A stretch of 64,000 nt of DNA from Amycolatopsis sp. FBCC-B4732 (GTDB lineage Bacteria > Actinomycetota > Actinomycetes > Mycobacteriales > Pseudonocardiaceae): NCBI RefSeq assembly GCF_023008405.1, contig NZ_CP095376.1:8722501-8786500 (forward strand). The letters are read 5' to 3'. The translations under genes and the position numbers were made by a program. Shown piece after piece: positions 1 through 7,838 of the stretch (its first letter is position 1; each line of letters opens with the position of its first letter). The notes beneath the pieces are model-generated. The model was given only the letters and a program-made list of their open reading frames with translations, did no database searches and was not told the origin of the DNA.

Positions 1-567
1 GATCCGGTGGCGGTGCTGGAGAACCGGTTCGAGTCCGAGGAGGACTGGATCGCGTCGCTGTCGAAGTCGCGGCGGGCGGGGCTGCGGCGGCAGCGGCGCC
101 GGCTCGCCGAAGACCCGTCGCTGGTGATCCGCGGCGGCGCGGGGCGCACCGACCTCGACGGCGCCGAGCTGGCCGGGTTGATCCAGGCGCACCGCGAGCG
201 GTACGGGCGGCTGGCGCTGGACACCCGCACGCCGCCGTCGGCGGGGTTCCTCGACCGGTTCGTCCGGCGGCCGGACGTGCACACCCTGACTTACACCGGC
301 ACCGGCGGGCAGCTGCTCGCCGTACAGACCATGCTCGACCACCCGGACACCCCCGTCCTGCAGCACTGGGCGGCGCTGCCGCCGGCCGCGGGCGGGAAGA
401 AGTGGCTGTACTTCGACTCCTACGTGCGCGCGGTGCGCTTCACCGCGAAGCGCGGCGCCCGGGAGCTGTCCGCGGGGCGCGGCATGATCGAGCTGAAGCA
501 GGAGCTGGGGTTCCGGCCCCGGCCGGTCTACACGGCCGCCGTGCCGAGGCCGGTGCTGGGCCGGTGA
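1..567 (+). CDS. FemAB/GNAT-like acyltransferase paralog 1 (5' end outside window)
   Basis: The frame is open from base 1, so this is the C-terminal part (about 188 residues) of a protein starting upstream. It carries the hallmarks of the Acetyltransf_6/FemAB-like GNAT fold: a basic segment (SLSKSRRAGLRRQRRR), then HWAALPP followed by LYFDSYVRAVRF, then GRGMIELKQELGF near the end. It is the first of at least four tandem paralogs. Its TGA overlaps the next GTG by 4 bases (GTGA), so translation is probably coupled. The family transfers acyl or aminoacyl groups; the substrate here is unknown. Confidence 0.75.
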   Translation, partial: DPVAVLENRFESEEDWIASLSKSRRAGLRRQRRRLAEDPSLVIRGGAGRTDLDGAELAGLIQAHRERYGRLALDTRTPPSAGFLDRFVRRPDVHTLTYTGTGGQLLAVQTMLDHPDTPVLQHWAALPPAAGGKKWLYFDSYVRAVRFTAKRGARELSAGRGMIELKQELGFRPRPVYTAAVPRPVLGR

Positions 568-1622
568 AGACCGTGACCGCGGTGTCGCGGGTGGACGTCC
601 ACGACCCCCGCACCGATCCGCCGCCGGAGGGCTGGGCCGCGTTCCGGGCCCGGTGCCTGCCGCCGGTGTGGGACTACGAGCTGCTGCGCCGCGAGGCGTG
701 GCTGGCGAAGAACCCGCCGGTGCTCGCCGTCGTCCGCCAGGGCTCGCTCGTCGTCGGCGCGTTGTCGGTGATGGTGTGCCGGGGCTGGGGCGCCGGCAAG
801 TTCGGCCCGCTCTCCGGTGGCCGGTTCCGGCCGCGCTGGGCCGAGGTCTACCTCCCGCTGCTGAGCGGCTATCCGGCGTGCGTCTTCGACGACGACTTCA
901 CCGACCGGCGCACCGCGATCCGCCAGTTCGAACGCGCATTGCGTGAGTACGTCGGCCCCGGCCTGCTCGGCGTCGTCTACCGGGCGATGAACCCGGAGCT
1001 GGTGCCCGCGCTGGCGGGCCGGGCCCGGATCAGCCGCGAGATCGACCCGGCCGCCGTGCTCGTCAACCGCTATTCCACTGTGGACGAATGGGCGGCGGCG
1101 CTCGCGCCGGACGTCCGCGGGTACCTGGACCCGGACGTCGCCACCGAAGCGGCGGCCGGGCGCACCGACCTCGATCCGCACGAGCTGGCCGTGCTGCTCA
1201 ATGCCCACCGCGCGCGGCAGGACGACCGCGCGTGGGCCGGCGGCCAGCGTTCCCGCGTCGGCGGGCTGCACCTGGACACCCGCAGCCCGATCGCGCCGGC
1301 CTACCTCGACGCGCTCGTCCGGCGTCCGGACGTCGTGACCCGGACCTACCGGGCCGCGGACGGCAAGTTGCTCGGCTTCAACACGATGATCGACCAGGAC
1401 CGCGGGTGCGCGGTCCACCACTGGGCCGCGCTGCCGAGCGCGGAAGGCGGCCGGAAGGGTCTCTATGTCGACTGCTACGCCCGCTGCGTGGCCCACATGA
1501 TCGCCTCAGGACGGCCGGAGCTGACCGCCGGCCGCGCGATGCTGCCGGAGAAGGAGGCGCTGGGCTTCGGCACGCGAAGCCTCTTCTCGGTGGCGGTCCC
1601 GAGGCCGGTGCTGGGCCGATGA
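564..1622 (+). CDS. FemAB/GNAT-like acyltransferase paralog 2
   Basis: This is a 352-residue paralog. The GTG at 564 overlaps the previous stop. It begins with the DVHDPRTDPPPEGWAAF block shared with paralogs 3 and 4, and has the C-terminal HHWAALPS...LYVDCYARCV and LPEKEALGF blocks. It differs from its neighbours in one place: where they have an Arg/Lys-rich helix, this copy reads DVRGYLDPDVA (about 1108-1140). That is a candidate functional change. Its 3' end is nearly identical in DNA to that of paralog 1. Its TGA overlaps the next ATG (ATGA). The substrate is unknown. Confidence 0.78.
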   Translation: MKTVTAVSRVDVHDPRTDPPPEGWAAFRARCLPPVWDYELLRREAWLAKNPPVLAVVRQGSLVVGALSVMVCRGWGAGKFGPLSGGRFRPRWAEVYLPLLSGYPACVFDDDFTDRRTAIRQFERALREYVGPGLLGVVYRAMNPELVPALAGRARISREIDPAAVLVNRYSTVDEWAAALAPDVRGYLDPDVATEAAAGRTDLDPHELAVLLNAHRARQDDRAWAGGQRSRVGGLHLDTRSPIAPAYLDALVRRPDVVTRTYRAADGKLLGFNTMIDQDRGCAVHHWAALPSAEGGRKGLYVDCYARCVAHMIASGRPELTAGRAMLPEKEALGFGTRSLFSVAVPRPVLGR

Positions 1623-2662
1623 CCTGGACCGTCCGGGTGCTCGACCCGCGCACCGATCCCGAACCCGCCGGCTGGGCCGCGTTCCTCGAAGCCCAGCAAG
1701 CCCCGCTGACCTGGGACTACGGCTTGCTGTGCACGGAGTCGCGGCCGTCGCGCAGCCCGTACCTGCTCACCGTCGTCAGCGACGGCGACGAGCTCGTCGC
1801 CGCGGTGCTCGCGATGGTCTGCCACCCCGGCGGCGCGGCCGAGCCCGGCGCGGTCGGCGGTGTCGCGCGGTGGACGCCGCGCTGGCTGGAGGTCCAGCAC
1901 GCCTGGCTGTCGTGCTACCCGGCGTGGCTGTTCGCCGAAGCGCTCGACGCCGCCGCGTGCCGCGAAATCCTGCGCCGGTTCGAACGCGCCGCCTGCCGGC
2001 GCACCGGGCCGGGCTGCCTCGGCGTGGTCTACCGCGCGGCCACCCCGGACACCGCCGGGCTGGTGGCCGGGCGCGGCCGGCTCGTCCGGGGGATCCAGCC
2101 GGCCCTGGTACTGGAAAACACCTTCGGCGACCTCGACGACTGGCTCGCGTCGCTGAGCCGCAACCGCCGCTCGAGCCTGCGCGGCCAGATCCGCAAGATC
2201 GCCGCCGACCCCGGGGTGGTCGTCCGCGAGGGCACCGCGCGCGACGACCTCGACCCCGAGGAGCTGGCGGCGATGCTGCGGGCGCACCGCGCGACCAAGG
2301 GGCCGGTGAAGTTCGACCAGCGCGGCCCGGTCACCGCCGAGTACCTCGGCGAGCTGGTCCGCCGCCCCGACGTCGTCACCACGACCTACCACGACGCCGA
2401 GGGCCGCCTGCTCGCCTTCACCGACCTGCTCGACCACCCGGTGATGCCCCTGCACCAGCACTGGGCCGCGCTGCCGCCCGGTGGCGGCCGGCCGAAACAC
2501 CTCTACTTCGACGTCGTCGTGCGGGGAGTGCGGCACATGATCGAGAACAACCGGAAGTTCCTGTCGCTGGGCCGCGGGGTCACCGATCTCAAGGCCTCGC
2601 TGGGGTTCAGCCCGAGCCCGATGACCGGCGTGGTCGTGCCGAGGCCGGTGACGCGGTGGTGA
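1619..2662 (+). CDS. FemAB/GNAT-like acyltransferase paralog 3
   Basis: This is a 347-residue paralog starting at ATG 1619 within the preceding stop. Shared blocks are VLDPRTDPEPAGWAAF at the N-terminus, the basic SLSRNRRSSLRGQIRK segment in the middle, and QHWAALPPGGG, LYFDVVVRGVRHM and LGRGVTDLKASLGF near the end. This matches the Acetyltransf_6/FemAB-like fold, probably cytoplasmic as no signal peptide or membrane helix is seen. It is coupled by 4-base overlaps on both sides. The acceptor molecule cannot be told from sequence. Confidence 0.8.
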   Translation: MTWTVRVLDPRTDPEPAGWAAFLEAQQAPLTWDYGLLCTESRPSRSPYLLTVVSDGDELVAAVLAMVCHPGGAAEPGAVGGVARWTPRWLEVQHAWLSCYPAWLFAEALDAAACREILRRFERAACRRTGPGCLGVVYRAATPDTAGLVAGRGRLVRGIQPALVLENTFGDLDDWLASLSRNRRSSLRGQIRKIAADPGVVVREGTARDDLDPEELAAMLRAHRATKGPVKFDQRGPVTAEYLGELVRRPDVVTTTYHDAEGRLLAFTDLLDHPVMPLHQHWAALPPGGGRPKHLYFDVVVRGVRHMIENNRKFLSLGRGVTDLKASLGFSPSPMTGVVVPRPVTRW

Positions 2663-3678
2663 TCGACGTGCTCGACCCGCGCCACGACGCGGAACCGGCG
2701 TACTGGGCGGCGTTGCGCGAGCGGGCCGGCCTGCGCGCGGACTGGAGCTGGGCGGTGCTCGCGACCCAGGCCTGGGCCGCGCGGACCCCGCAACCGGTGA
2801 CGGTGCTGCGCGAGGGCGGCGAGCCGACCGGGGTGGTCAGCGCCGCGTGGGTCACCGGCCGGACGCGGCGGCACCGGTTCGCCGGCACCGGCCGGGGCCG
2901 GGTCGGCGGCCTCGACGTCCGCGGGCCCGGCGCGGGTTCGCAGCCGGGCTGGTGGTTCGCCGACGCGGGCGGCGACGGCGGCGTCACGCGCCTGCTCGAG
3001 ACGTACGTCCCGGCCATGCGGGCCGAACTCGGCCGCGGCCTGCGCGGGCTGCTGGTGCGGCAGGTCGGCGAACCGGGTGTACCCGCCGTCGACGGCCGGT
3101 TCCGGCTGGTGCGCCGGACCGAGGACATCGCGGTGCTCGACGTCGCCGCGTTCGGCTCGCGCGACGACTGGATGAACTCCCTGGCCCGCAAGCGGAAGCA
3201 GAACCTGCGCAAGATCTTCCGGACCTTCGACGCCGACCCGTCGGTCGAGGTGCGGTTCGTGCCGGGGAAGGACGCCGACCCGGTCGCCGTCGCCGAGGTG
3301 CTGCGGCACAACGAGCGCAAGCACCACGACGTGCCGATCGTGCCGTTGCCGCACTTCACCGGCTACTTGGCGGCGCTGCTGCGGCAACCCGACGTCTCGG
3401 TGATCTCCTACCACGACACCCGGACCGGGCGGCTGATCGCGCTGGCGACGCTGCTCGACCACCCGGACCTGCCGATCGCCCGGCACTGGGGCGCCCTGCC
3501 GCCCTCGGACGGCGGCCGGCCGAACCTGTACTTCCACTTCTACGGCGAGGCGGTGCGCTGGGCGATCGCGAACGGGCGCGCGTCGGTGGTGTTCGGCAAG
3601 AAGATGACGGAGATGAAGGCGACCCTCGGCGCGCGGCTCGTCCCGCAGTTCGCGGCGGCCGTCCCGGTCTGGTGTTAG
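2659..3678 (+). CDS. FemAB/GNAT-like acyltransferase paralog 4
   Basis: This is a 339-residue paralog and the last of the array. Two GTG codons (2656, 2659) can start it; 2659 gives the GTGA overlap seen between the other copies. It keeps the VLDPRHDAEPAYWAAL start, the basic segment SLARKRKQNLRKIFRT, RHWGALPPSDGG, LYFHFYGEAVRW and a KKMTEMKATLG end. It is the most diverged member of the array. The tautomerase gene follows after 9 bases, so all five genes are probably one transcript. Confidence 0.78.
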   Translation: MIDVLDPRHDAEPAYWAALRERAGLRADWSWAVLATQAWAARTPQPVTVLREGGEPTGVVSAAWVTGRTRRHRFAGTGRGRVGGLDVRGPGAGSQPGWWFADAGGDGGVTRLLETYVPAMRAELGRGLRGLLVRQVGEPGVPAVDGRFRLVRRTEDIAVLDVAAFGSRDDWMNSLARKRKQNLRKIFRTFDADPSVEVRFVPGKDADPVAVAEVLRHNERKHHDVPIVPLPHFTGYLAALLRQPDVSVISYHDTRTGRLIALATLLDHPDLPIARHWGALPPSDGGRPNLYFHFYGEAVRWAIANGRASVVFGKKMTEMKATLGARLVPQFAAAVPVWC

Positions 3679-3687
3679 CTTCCCGCC

Positions 3688-3873
3688 ATGCCCATGATCA
3701 GCGTTTCCCTGTTCCCCGGCCGCACGCCCGCCCAGAAGAGCGCGTTGGTCCGCGAACTGACCGACGCCTTCGTCCGCACGTGCGGCGGCAAGCCCGAAGG
3801 CGTCCAGGTGACGCTGGTGGAGATCGGCGCCGACCACTGGGCCACCGGCGGCGTCCTGCACTCCGAACGCTGA
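3688..3873 (+). CDS. 4-oxalocrotonate tautomerase-family protein
   Basis: This small 61-residue protein begins MPMISVSLFPGRT, so Met removal exposes the N-terminal proline that is the catalytic base of the tautomerase superfamily. Its length matches 4-oxalocrotonate tautomerase subunits, which work as hexamers on keto-enol substrates. It starts 9 bases after the acyltransferase array and probably shares its transcript. No aromatic meta-cleavage genes are nearby, so the physiological substrate is unknown. Two perfect palindromes follow immediately and probably terminate the transcript. Confidence 0.85.
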   Translation: MPMISVSLFPGRTPAQKSALVRELTDAFVRTCGGKPEGVQVTLVEIGADHWATGGVLHSER

Positions 3874-3874
3874 A

Positions 3875-3935
3875 GCCGCACTTTCACGTGAAAGTGCGGC
3901 CTTGGCCCCCGCACTTTCACGTGAAAGTGCGGGGG
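3875..3935. repeat. Two adjacent palindromes of the CACTTTC-N4-GAAAGTG family, likely bidirectional terminator
   Basis: The palindromes lie at 3875-3900 (26 bp) and 3906-3935 (30 bp). Both are perfect around the 20-bp core GCACTTTCACGTGAAAGTGC, centred on CACGTG. They fill the gap between the tautomerase stop and the S9 peptidase stop, which converge here. The same core recurs at 17517-17548. Position and symmetry suggest a two-way terminator; a protein-binding role for the CACGTG centre is also possible. Confidence 0.7.
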
Positions 3936-3941
3936 TTGGGG

Positions 3942-5792
3942 TCAGCGCAGGTTGAGGGCTCGCAGGGCGAAGTGGACCTCGATCGACGTTTGCTTGATCG
4001 TCTCCGCGATCACCAGCGAGCCGTGGCCCGCGTCGTAGCGGTAGAACTCGTGGTGCAGGTCGCGGCCGCCGAGCCGGTTCAGGTAGTTCTCGATCTGGCG
4101 GATCGGGCACCGCGGGTCGTTGTCGCCGGCCAGCACGAGCACCGGCGCGGTGACGGCGTCGACGTAGGTGAGCGGCGAGCACTCCCGGTACACCGCCGGC
4201 ACGTCCTCCGGCGAACCGCCGAACAGCGCGCGGTCGAACGAGCGCAGCTGCTCCATCTCGTCTTCGTACGCGGCGACGTAGTCCGCCACCGGGACCCCGG
4301 CGACACCCGCCGCCCACCGCGCCGGCTGCGTGCCGAGTGCGAGCAGGGACAGGTAACCGCCCCAGGAAGCGCCGTTGACGACGCACTTGGCCGGGTCGCT
4401 GAGTCCACTTTGGACAGCCCAGTCGTGCACCGAAGCGACGTCTTCCAGCTCGGTCAGCCCCGGCCGGCCTTCGATGGCGTCGCGCCAGGCCGAGCCGTAG
4501 CCGGTCGAGCCGCGGTAGTTGACCTCGACCACGGCGAACCCGGCGTCGAGCCAGGTCGCGCGGTAGGCCGAGAAGCGGTCCTCGTCCGCCGCGTGCGGGC
4601 CGCCGTGCAGGGAGAACACCGTGGGCAGCGGGCCGTCGGCCGCGTTCGAAGGCCGCGAGACCAGCGCGTGGATCCGGCCGCCGACGCCTTCGACGAACGC
4701 GTCGGTCACCGGCTCCGACCCCGGCGCCCGGTCGCCCGGCGGCTCCAGCAGGATCGCGTCGGCGCCGTCGGTGGTCCGCGAGCGCACGGCGCTGGGCTCG
4801 GCCGCGCTCGACCACGAGTACTCGACCGTGCCGTCCGGGCGGACGCCCGCGCCGCCGATCCGGCCGGCCGGGGTGTCCACAGAGGACAATTCGGCGGTGT
4901 CGAGGTCGTAGCGGTACAAGGAACTGCGGCCCTCGTGGAAGTGCACGACCAGCAGGGCGCGCGCGTCCGGGTACCAGCCCGCGACGACCTCGCCGGGCAG
5001 GTCCAGCTCGAGCTCGGTCTCGGTGTCCGCGCGGACGTCCCAGACGAGCAGTTCTTCGCGGCCACGGCGTTCGTGCAGGACGAGCAGCCGCTGGTCGCCG
5101 GGCAGCGGCGAGAACTCCAGCGCGGACAGGCCCTTGCCTTCGCCGTCCCACTTCTCGGCGACCACGCCGAAGCCGTCGGTGGCGAGCACCCGCAGCGCGG
5201 GGTGGCGCGAATCGCCGTGCTCGGAGTGCGAAATCGCGATCAGGCTCTCGTCGCGGGAGAGCGAGGAGATGCCGGCGTCGTCCGCGTGGCTGTAGAAGCG
5301 GTGCGTTTCGCCGCCGACCCGGGCGAACAGCTCGCTGCCGTCGTCGGTCGAGACGCCGACCGCGACGAGCTTCGCGCCGATCTCGAGCCCGGCCGGGTAG
5401 CCGTCGTGGACGTCCGGGACACCCTTCTCCGGCTTGCTGCCCTCGGTCGCGGCGAACGGCTCGCGCACCCACGAGCCGAACTCGTCGCCGTCGGTGTCGT
5501 CGAACCACCAGATCCACTCGCCGTCCGGGGACGGCGTCGCGTGCAGGGTGCCGTTGGGCCGGTCGGTGACGCGGCGGTGCTCGCCCGTCGCGCGGTTCCA
5601 GGCGTAGACCTCCCAGACGCCACTGGAATTGGACACGTAGATGTTGGCGTCGGGCGCGTCGCGGGCCCAGTCGGGCGTGGAGATGCGCGGCGCGTGGAAG
5701 CGGGCGCGCCAGCGGTTCTCGGCTTCGGCGTCGTCGAACAGCCGGTCCGGGACCACCGCGGGCGGATATTGGTTCGCTGACTGCGTGCTCAC
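3942..5792 (-). CDS. S9-family prolyl oligopeptidase-like serine peptidase
   Basis: The 616-residue protein starts at GTG 5792 (begins V-STQSANQYPPAVVP). The first 350 or so residues have the repetitive pattern of a beta-propeller. The C-terminal alpha/beta hydrolase has the nucleophile motif GASWGG (Ser near 477), an acidic DNDPRCP loop (Asp near 557) and the catalytic His in DAGHGS (near 590). No signal peptide is visible, so it is probably cytoplasmic. S9 enzymes cleave or trim short peptides, and acylaminoacyl peptidase is the closest general type. It is divergent from the methyltransferase gene with under 40 bases between starts. Confidence 0.88.
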   Translation of the reverse strand: MSTQSANQYPPAVVPDRLFDDAEAENRWRARFHAPRISTPDWARDAPDANIYVSNSSGVWEVYAWNRATGEHRRVTDRPNGTLHATPSPDGEWIWWFDDTDGDEFGSWVREPFAATEGSKPEKGVPDVHDGYPAGLEIGAKLVAVGVSTDDGSELFARVGGETHRFYSHADDAGISSLSRDESLIAISHSEHGDSRHPALRVLATDGFGVVAEKWDGEGKGLSALEFSPLPGDQRLLVLHERRGREELLVWDVRADTETELELDLPGEVVAGWYPDARALLVVHFHEGRSSLYRYDLDTAELSSVDTPAGRIGGAGVRPDGTVEYSWSSAAEPSAVRSRTTDGADAILLEPPGDRAPGSEPVTDAFVEGVGGRIHALVSRPSNAADGPLPTVFSLHGGPHAADEDRFSAYRATWLDAGFAVVEVNYRGSTGYGSAWRDAIEGRPGLTELEDVASVHDWAVQSGLSDPAKCVVNGASWGGYLSLLALGTQPARWAAGVAGVPVADYVAAYEDEMEQLRSFDRALFGGSPEDVPAVYRECSPLTYVDAVTAPVLVLAGDNDPRCPIRQIENYLNRLGGRDLHHEFYRYDAGHGSLVIAETIKQTSIEVHFALRALNLR

Positions 5793-5831
5793 CCCTCGAT
5801 CCTGCCACCTTCTGGCCGTACTGTGTGCGGG

Positions 5832-6596
5832 GTGCTGGAGGGTTACGCGCCGGGCTACGGGCGAGACGCGGTTTCGATGATGTCCGCGCGCACGGCTGCC
5901 GAGCGCGCGGCGTTCGCCCAGCCCCTGTTCGCCCCGGGCACGTGGGTGGTCGACCTCGGCTGCGGCCCGGGCTCGATCACGCTCGGCCTGGCGGCGGAGT
6001 CCCGCGTCACGGGGGTGGACCTCGACGCCGGTCAGGTCGAGCTCGCCCGGGCCGCCGCCCGCCGCGCCGGAAGGTCCACAGTGGACTACCTGGTGGCGTC
6101 GGCGTACGACCTGCCGTTCGCTGACGCGAGTGTGGACGTGGCTTTCTCGCACGCCTTGTTCGAGCACTTGGCCGCTCCGCTGGACGCGCTCGCGGAACTG
6201 CGTCGCGTGCTTCGCCCCGGCGGTCGCCTGGCGCTGTCCACTTCGGACTGGAGCAAGGCGCGCCTGCGCCCGAAGACGGCGAACGTCGACGCGGCCCTGC
6301 GTGGGCACTACCTGCTGCGCCGCCAGGCGGGCGGCAACCCGTTCGCGGGCCGGGTGATCGCCGAGCAGTGCGCGTCGGCGGGGTTCACGGAGATCGTGTC
6401 GAGAGCCCGCTACCGCTCGGACATGAGCTACCGGGACCTGGCGAAGTACGTGGAGTCCCGGTTGGAAGCGGCGCTCGAGGGGGAGGGCCGCGACCGCGAC
6501 CAGCTGGCGAGCGCGGCGCGTTCGGCGTCGGTGTGGACCCGCGGCGGGGACGGCGACTTCAGCCAGTGCTGGGTCGAAGTGACGGCGACCCGCTGA
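5832..6596 (+). CDS. SAM-dependent class I methyltransferase
   Basis: A class I methyltransferase of about 254 residues. SAM-binding motif I is VVDLGCGPGSITLGLA, followed by the acidic GVDLD and the LPFADASVDVAFSHALFEHL region typical of Methyltransf_11. GTG 5832 (VLEGYAPGYGRD) is preferred because homologs usually begin near an EGY..GYG sequence; GTG 5823 would add three residues. The substrate is unknown; small-molecule or quinone-type methyltransferases share this pattern. A strong hairpin follows the stop. Confidence 0.82.
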   Translation: MLEGYAPGYGRDAVSMMSARTAAERAAFAQPLFAPGTWVVDLGCGPGSITLGLAAESRVTGVDLDAGQVELARAAARRAGRSTVDYLVASAYDLPFADASVDVAFSHALFEHLAAPLDALAELRRVLRPGGRLALSTSDWSKARLRPKTANVDAALRGHYLLRRQAGGNPFAGRVIAEQCASAGFTEIVSRARYRSDMSYRDLAKYVESRLEAALEGEGRDRDQLASAARSASVWTRGGDGDFSQCWVEVTATR

Positions 6597-6602
6597 AACC
6601 AG

Positions 6603-6632
6603 AAGAGCCGGTGTCCGAAGACACCGGCTCTT
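6603..6632. terminator. Hairpin terminator between methyltransferase and tRNA-Pro
   Basis: A 13-bp perfect stem (AAGAGCCGGTGTC against its complement) closes a CGAA tetraloop at 6616-6619. It lies 6 bases past the methyltransferase stop and 5 bases past the 3' end of the minus-strand tRNA, so it can serve both transcripts. Confidence 0.75.
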
Positions 6633-6637
6633 ACTCG

Positions 6638-6711
6638 TCGGGGTGGCGGGATTCGAACCCACGACCTCCTCGACCCGAACGAGGCACGCTACCAAGCTGC
6701 GCCACACCCCG
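6638..6711 (-). tRNA. tRNA-Pro (anticodon CGG)
   Basis: Read on the minus strand, the 74 bases fold as a tRNA. The acceptor stem pairs CGGGGTG with CACCCCG. The D loop contains AGCTTGGTA, the anticodon stem is CCTCG/CGAGG with loop TTCGGGT giving anticodon CGG, and the T arm has GGGTTCGAATCCC. The discriminator base is A and no CCA is encoded. It decodes CCG, the dominant proline codon in such genomes. Confidence 0.95.
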
Positions 6712-6740
6712 AGGTACTGCTTAACGGGTCGTGGAGAAGT

Positions 6741-7721
6741 CTAGCGGACGGTGTTTCGGGCTTTCCGCGGGGCCAGCTTTCGGGGCTTCGCGGGCTCCGA
6801 TCCACGCGGGACCAGCGTCAACAGGCTCGCTTCCGGCGGGCAGGCGAACCGGGCCGGCGCCCACGGCGACGTCCCCAGGCCGGCCGAGACGTGCAGCCAC
6901 ATCTGCGCGCCCCACCGCGAAGCACCCCGCGCGCGACTGCGATCCAGGTCACAGTTGGTGACGATGGCACCGTAACCCGGGAGCCGCAGCTGGCCGCCGT
7001 GGGTGTGGCCCGCCAGCACGAGGTCGTAACCGTCCGTGGCGAACGTGTCGAGGACCCGCGGCTCCGGCGAGTGCGTCACGCCGATGCGGACGGCGGCGGT
7101 GCGGTCGGCCGGGCCAGCGATGTCGGGGTAGCGGTCGCGGCGCAGGTGCGGGTCGTCGACGCCGGCCGCGAACACGGCCTGCCCGCCGACGTCGACGGTG
7201 CGGCGGACGTGCGTCAGGTCGGTCCAGCCGTGCTCGACGAAGGCCGCGCGCAGGTCGCGCCAGGGCAGCTGGACGCCGTGGATGCGCTTCTTCTTACCCC
7301 GCGGCATCAGGTACCGGGCCGGGTTCTTCGGCTTGGGCGCGTAGTAGTCGTTGCTCCCGAAGACGAACACCCCCGGCCGGTCGAGCAGCGGGCCCAGCGC
7401 GCGCAGCACGGACGGCACGGCCGTCCGGTGCGACAGGTTGTCCCCGGTGTTGACGACGAGGTCGGGGTTCAGCTCGTCGAGCGCGGCGACCCAGCGCTGC
7501 TTGCTGCGGTGGCCCGGCAGCATGTGCAGGTCCGAGACGTGCAGGACGGTGAACGGCCGCGAGCCCGGCGCGAGCACCGGGAGCTCGGCGGTGCGCAGGG
7601 TCCAGTGGCGCCGTTCGATGCCGACGGCGTAACCGAGGGTCGCGACGCCGAGCGCCACCGTCCCCGCGGCGAGGCGCTTCGCGGTCGCCCCCGACGTGCT
7701 TGTGTTACTGAGCGTGCTCAC
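6741..7721 (-). CDS. Metallophosphoesterase, membrane-anchored (Rv3683-like)
   Basis: The 326-residue protein starts at GTG 7721. Residues about 15-33 form one hydrophobic N-terminal helix, followed by a calcineurin-like metallophosphoesterase domain. Metal ligands are visible in SDLHML, NTGDN, GSNDYY (the usual GNHD block with Asp-Tyr), VTHSPE and GHTHGGQ. YkuE/Rv3683-type proteins have this layout. It sits next to the kinase and PBP genes as in the mycobacterial ponA2 neighbourhood. The C-terminal tail is basic (KPRKLAPRKAR). The substrate is unknown. Confidence 0.88.
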   Translation of the reverse strand: MSTLSNTSTSGATAKRLAAGTVALGVATLGYAVGIERRHWTLRTAELPVLAPGSRPFTVLHVSDLHMLPGHRSKQRWVAALDELNPDLVVNTGDNLSHRTAVPSVLRALGPLLDRPGVFVFGSNDYYAPKPKNPARYLMPRGKKKRIHGVQLPWRDLRAAFVEHGWTDLTHVRRTVDVGGQAVFAAGVDDPHLRRDRYPDIAGPADRTAAVRIGVTHSPEPRVLDTFATDGYDLVLAGHTHGGQLRLPGYGAIVTNCDLDRSRARGASRWGAQMWLHVSAGLGTSPWAPARFACPPEASLLTLVPRGSEPAKPRKLAPRKARNTVR

Positions 7722-7838
7722 GGGCTCCAGGATACGTGCTCAACGGTTGGATGAACTCGCCGCCGTTCTGGGGAACCTGCCGATTAGCATCTGCGTCGGC
7801 CCGTACAAGGGTGACCAGCCGGGGGGTTGGGGAGAACG

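Noticed and set aside
2503..5808. Very long open frame on the minus strand (about 1,100 codons) opposite the acyltransferase array and overlapping the S9 gene.
   Set aside because: High GC keeps opposite-strand frames open. It has Arg/Ala-rich composition and no motif, while the other frames give clear protein families.
7827..7838. TTG 7827 as the kinase start.
   Set aside because: The ribosome site GGGGAG lies after it and is correctly placed for ATG 7839, whose protein begins as kinases usually do.
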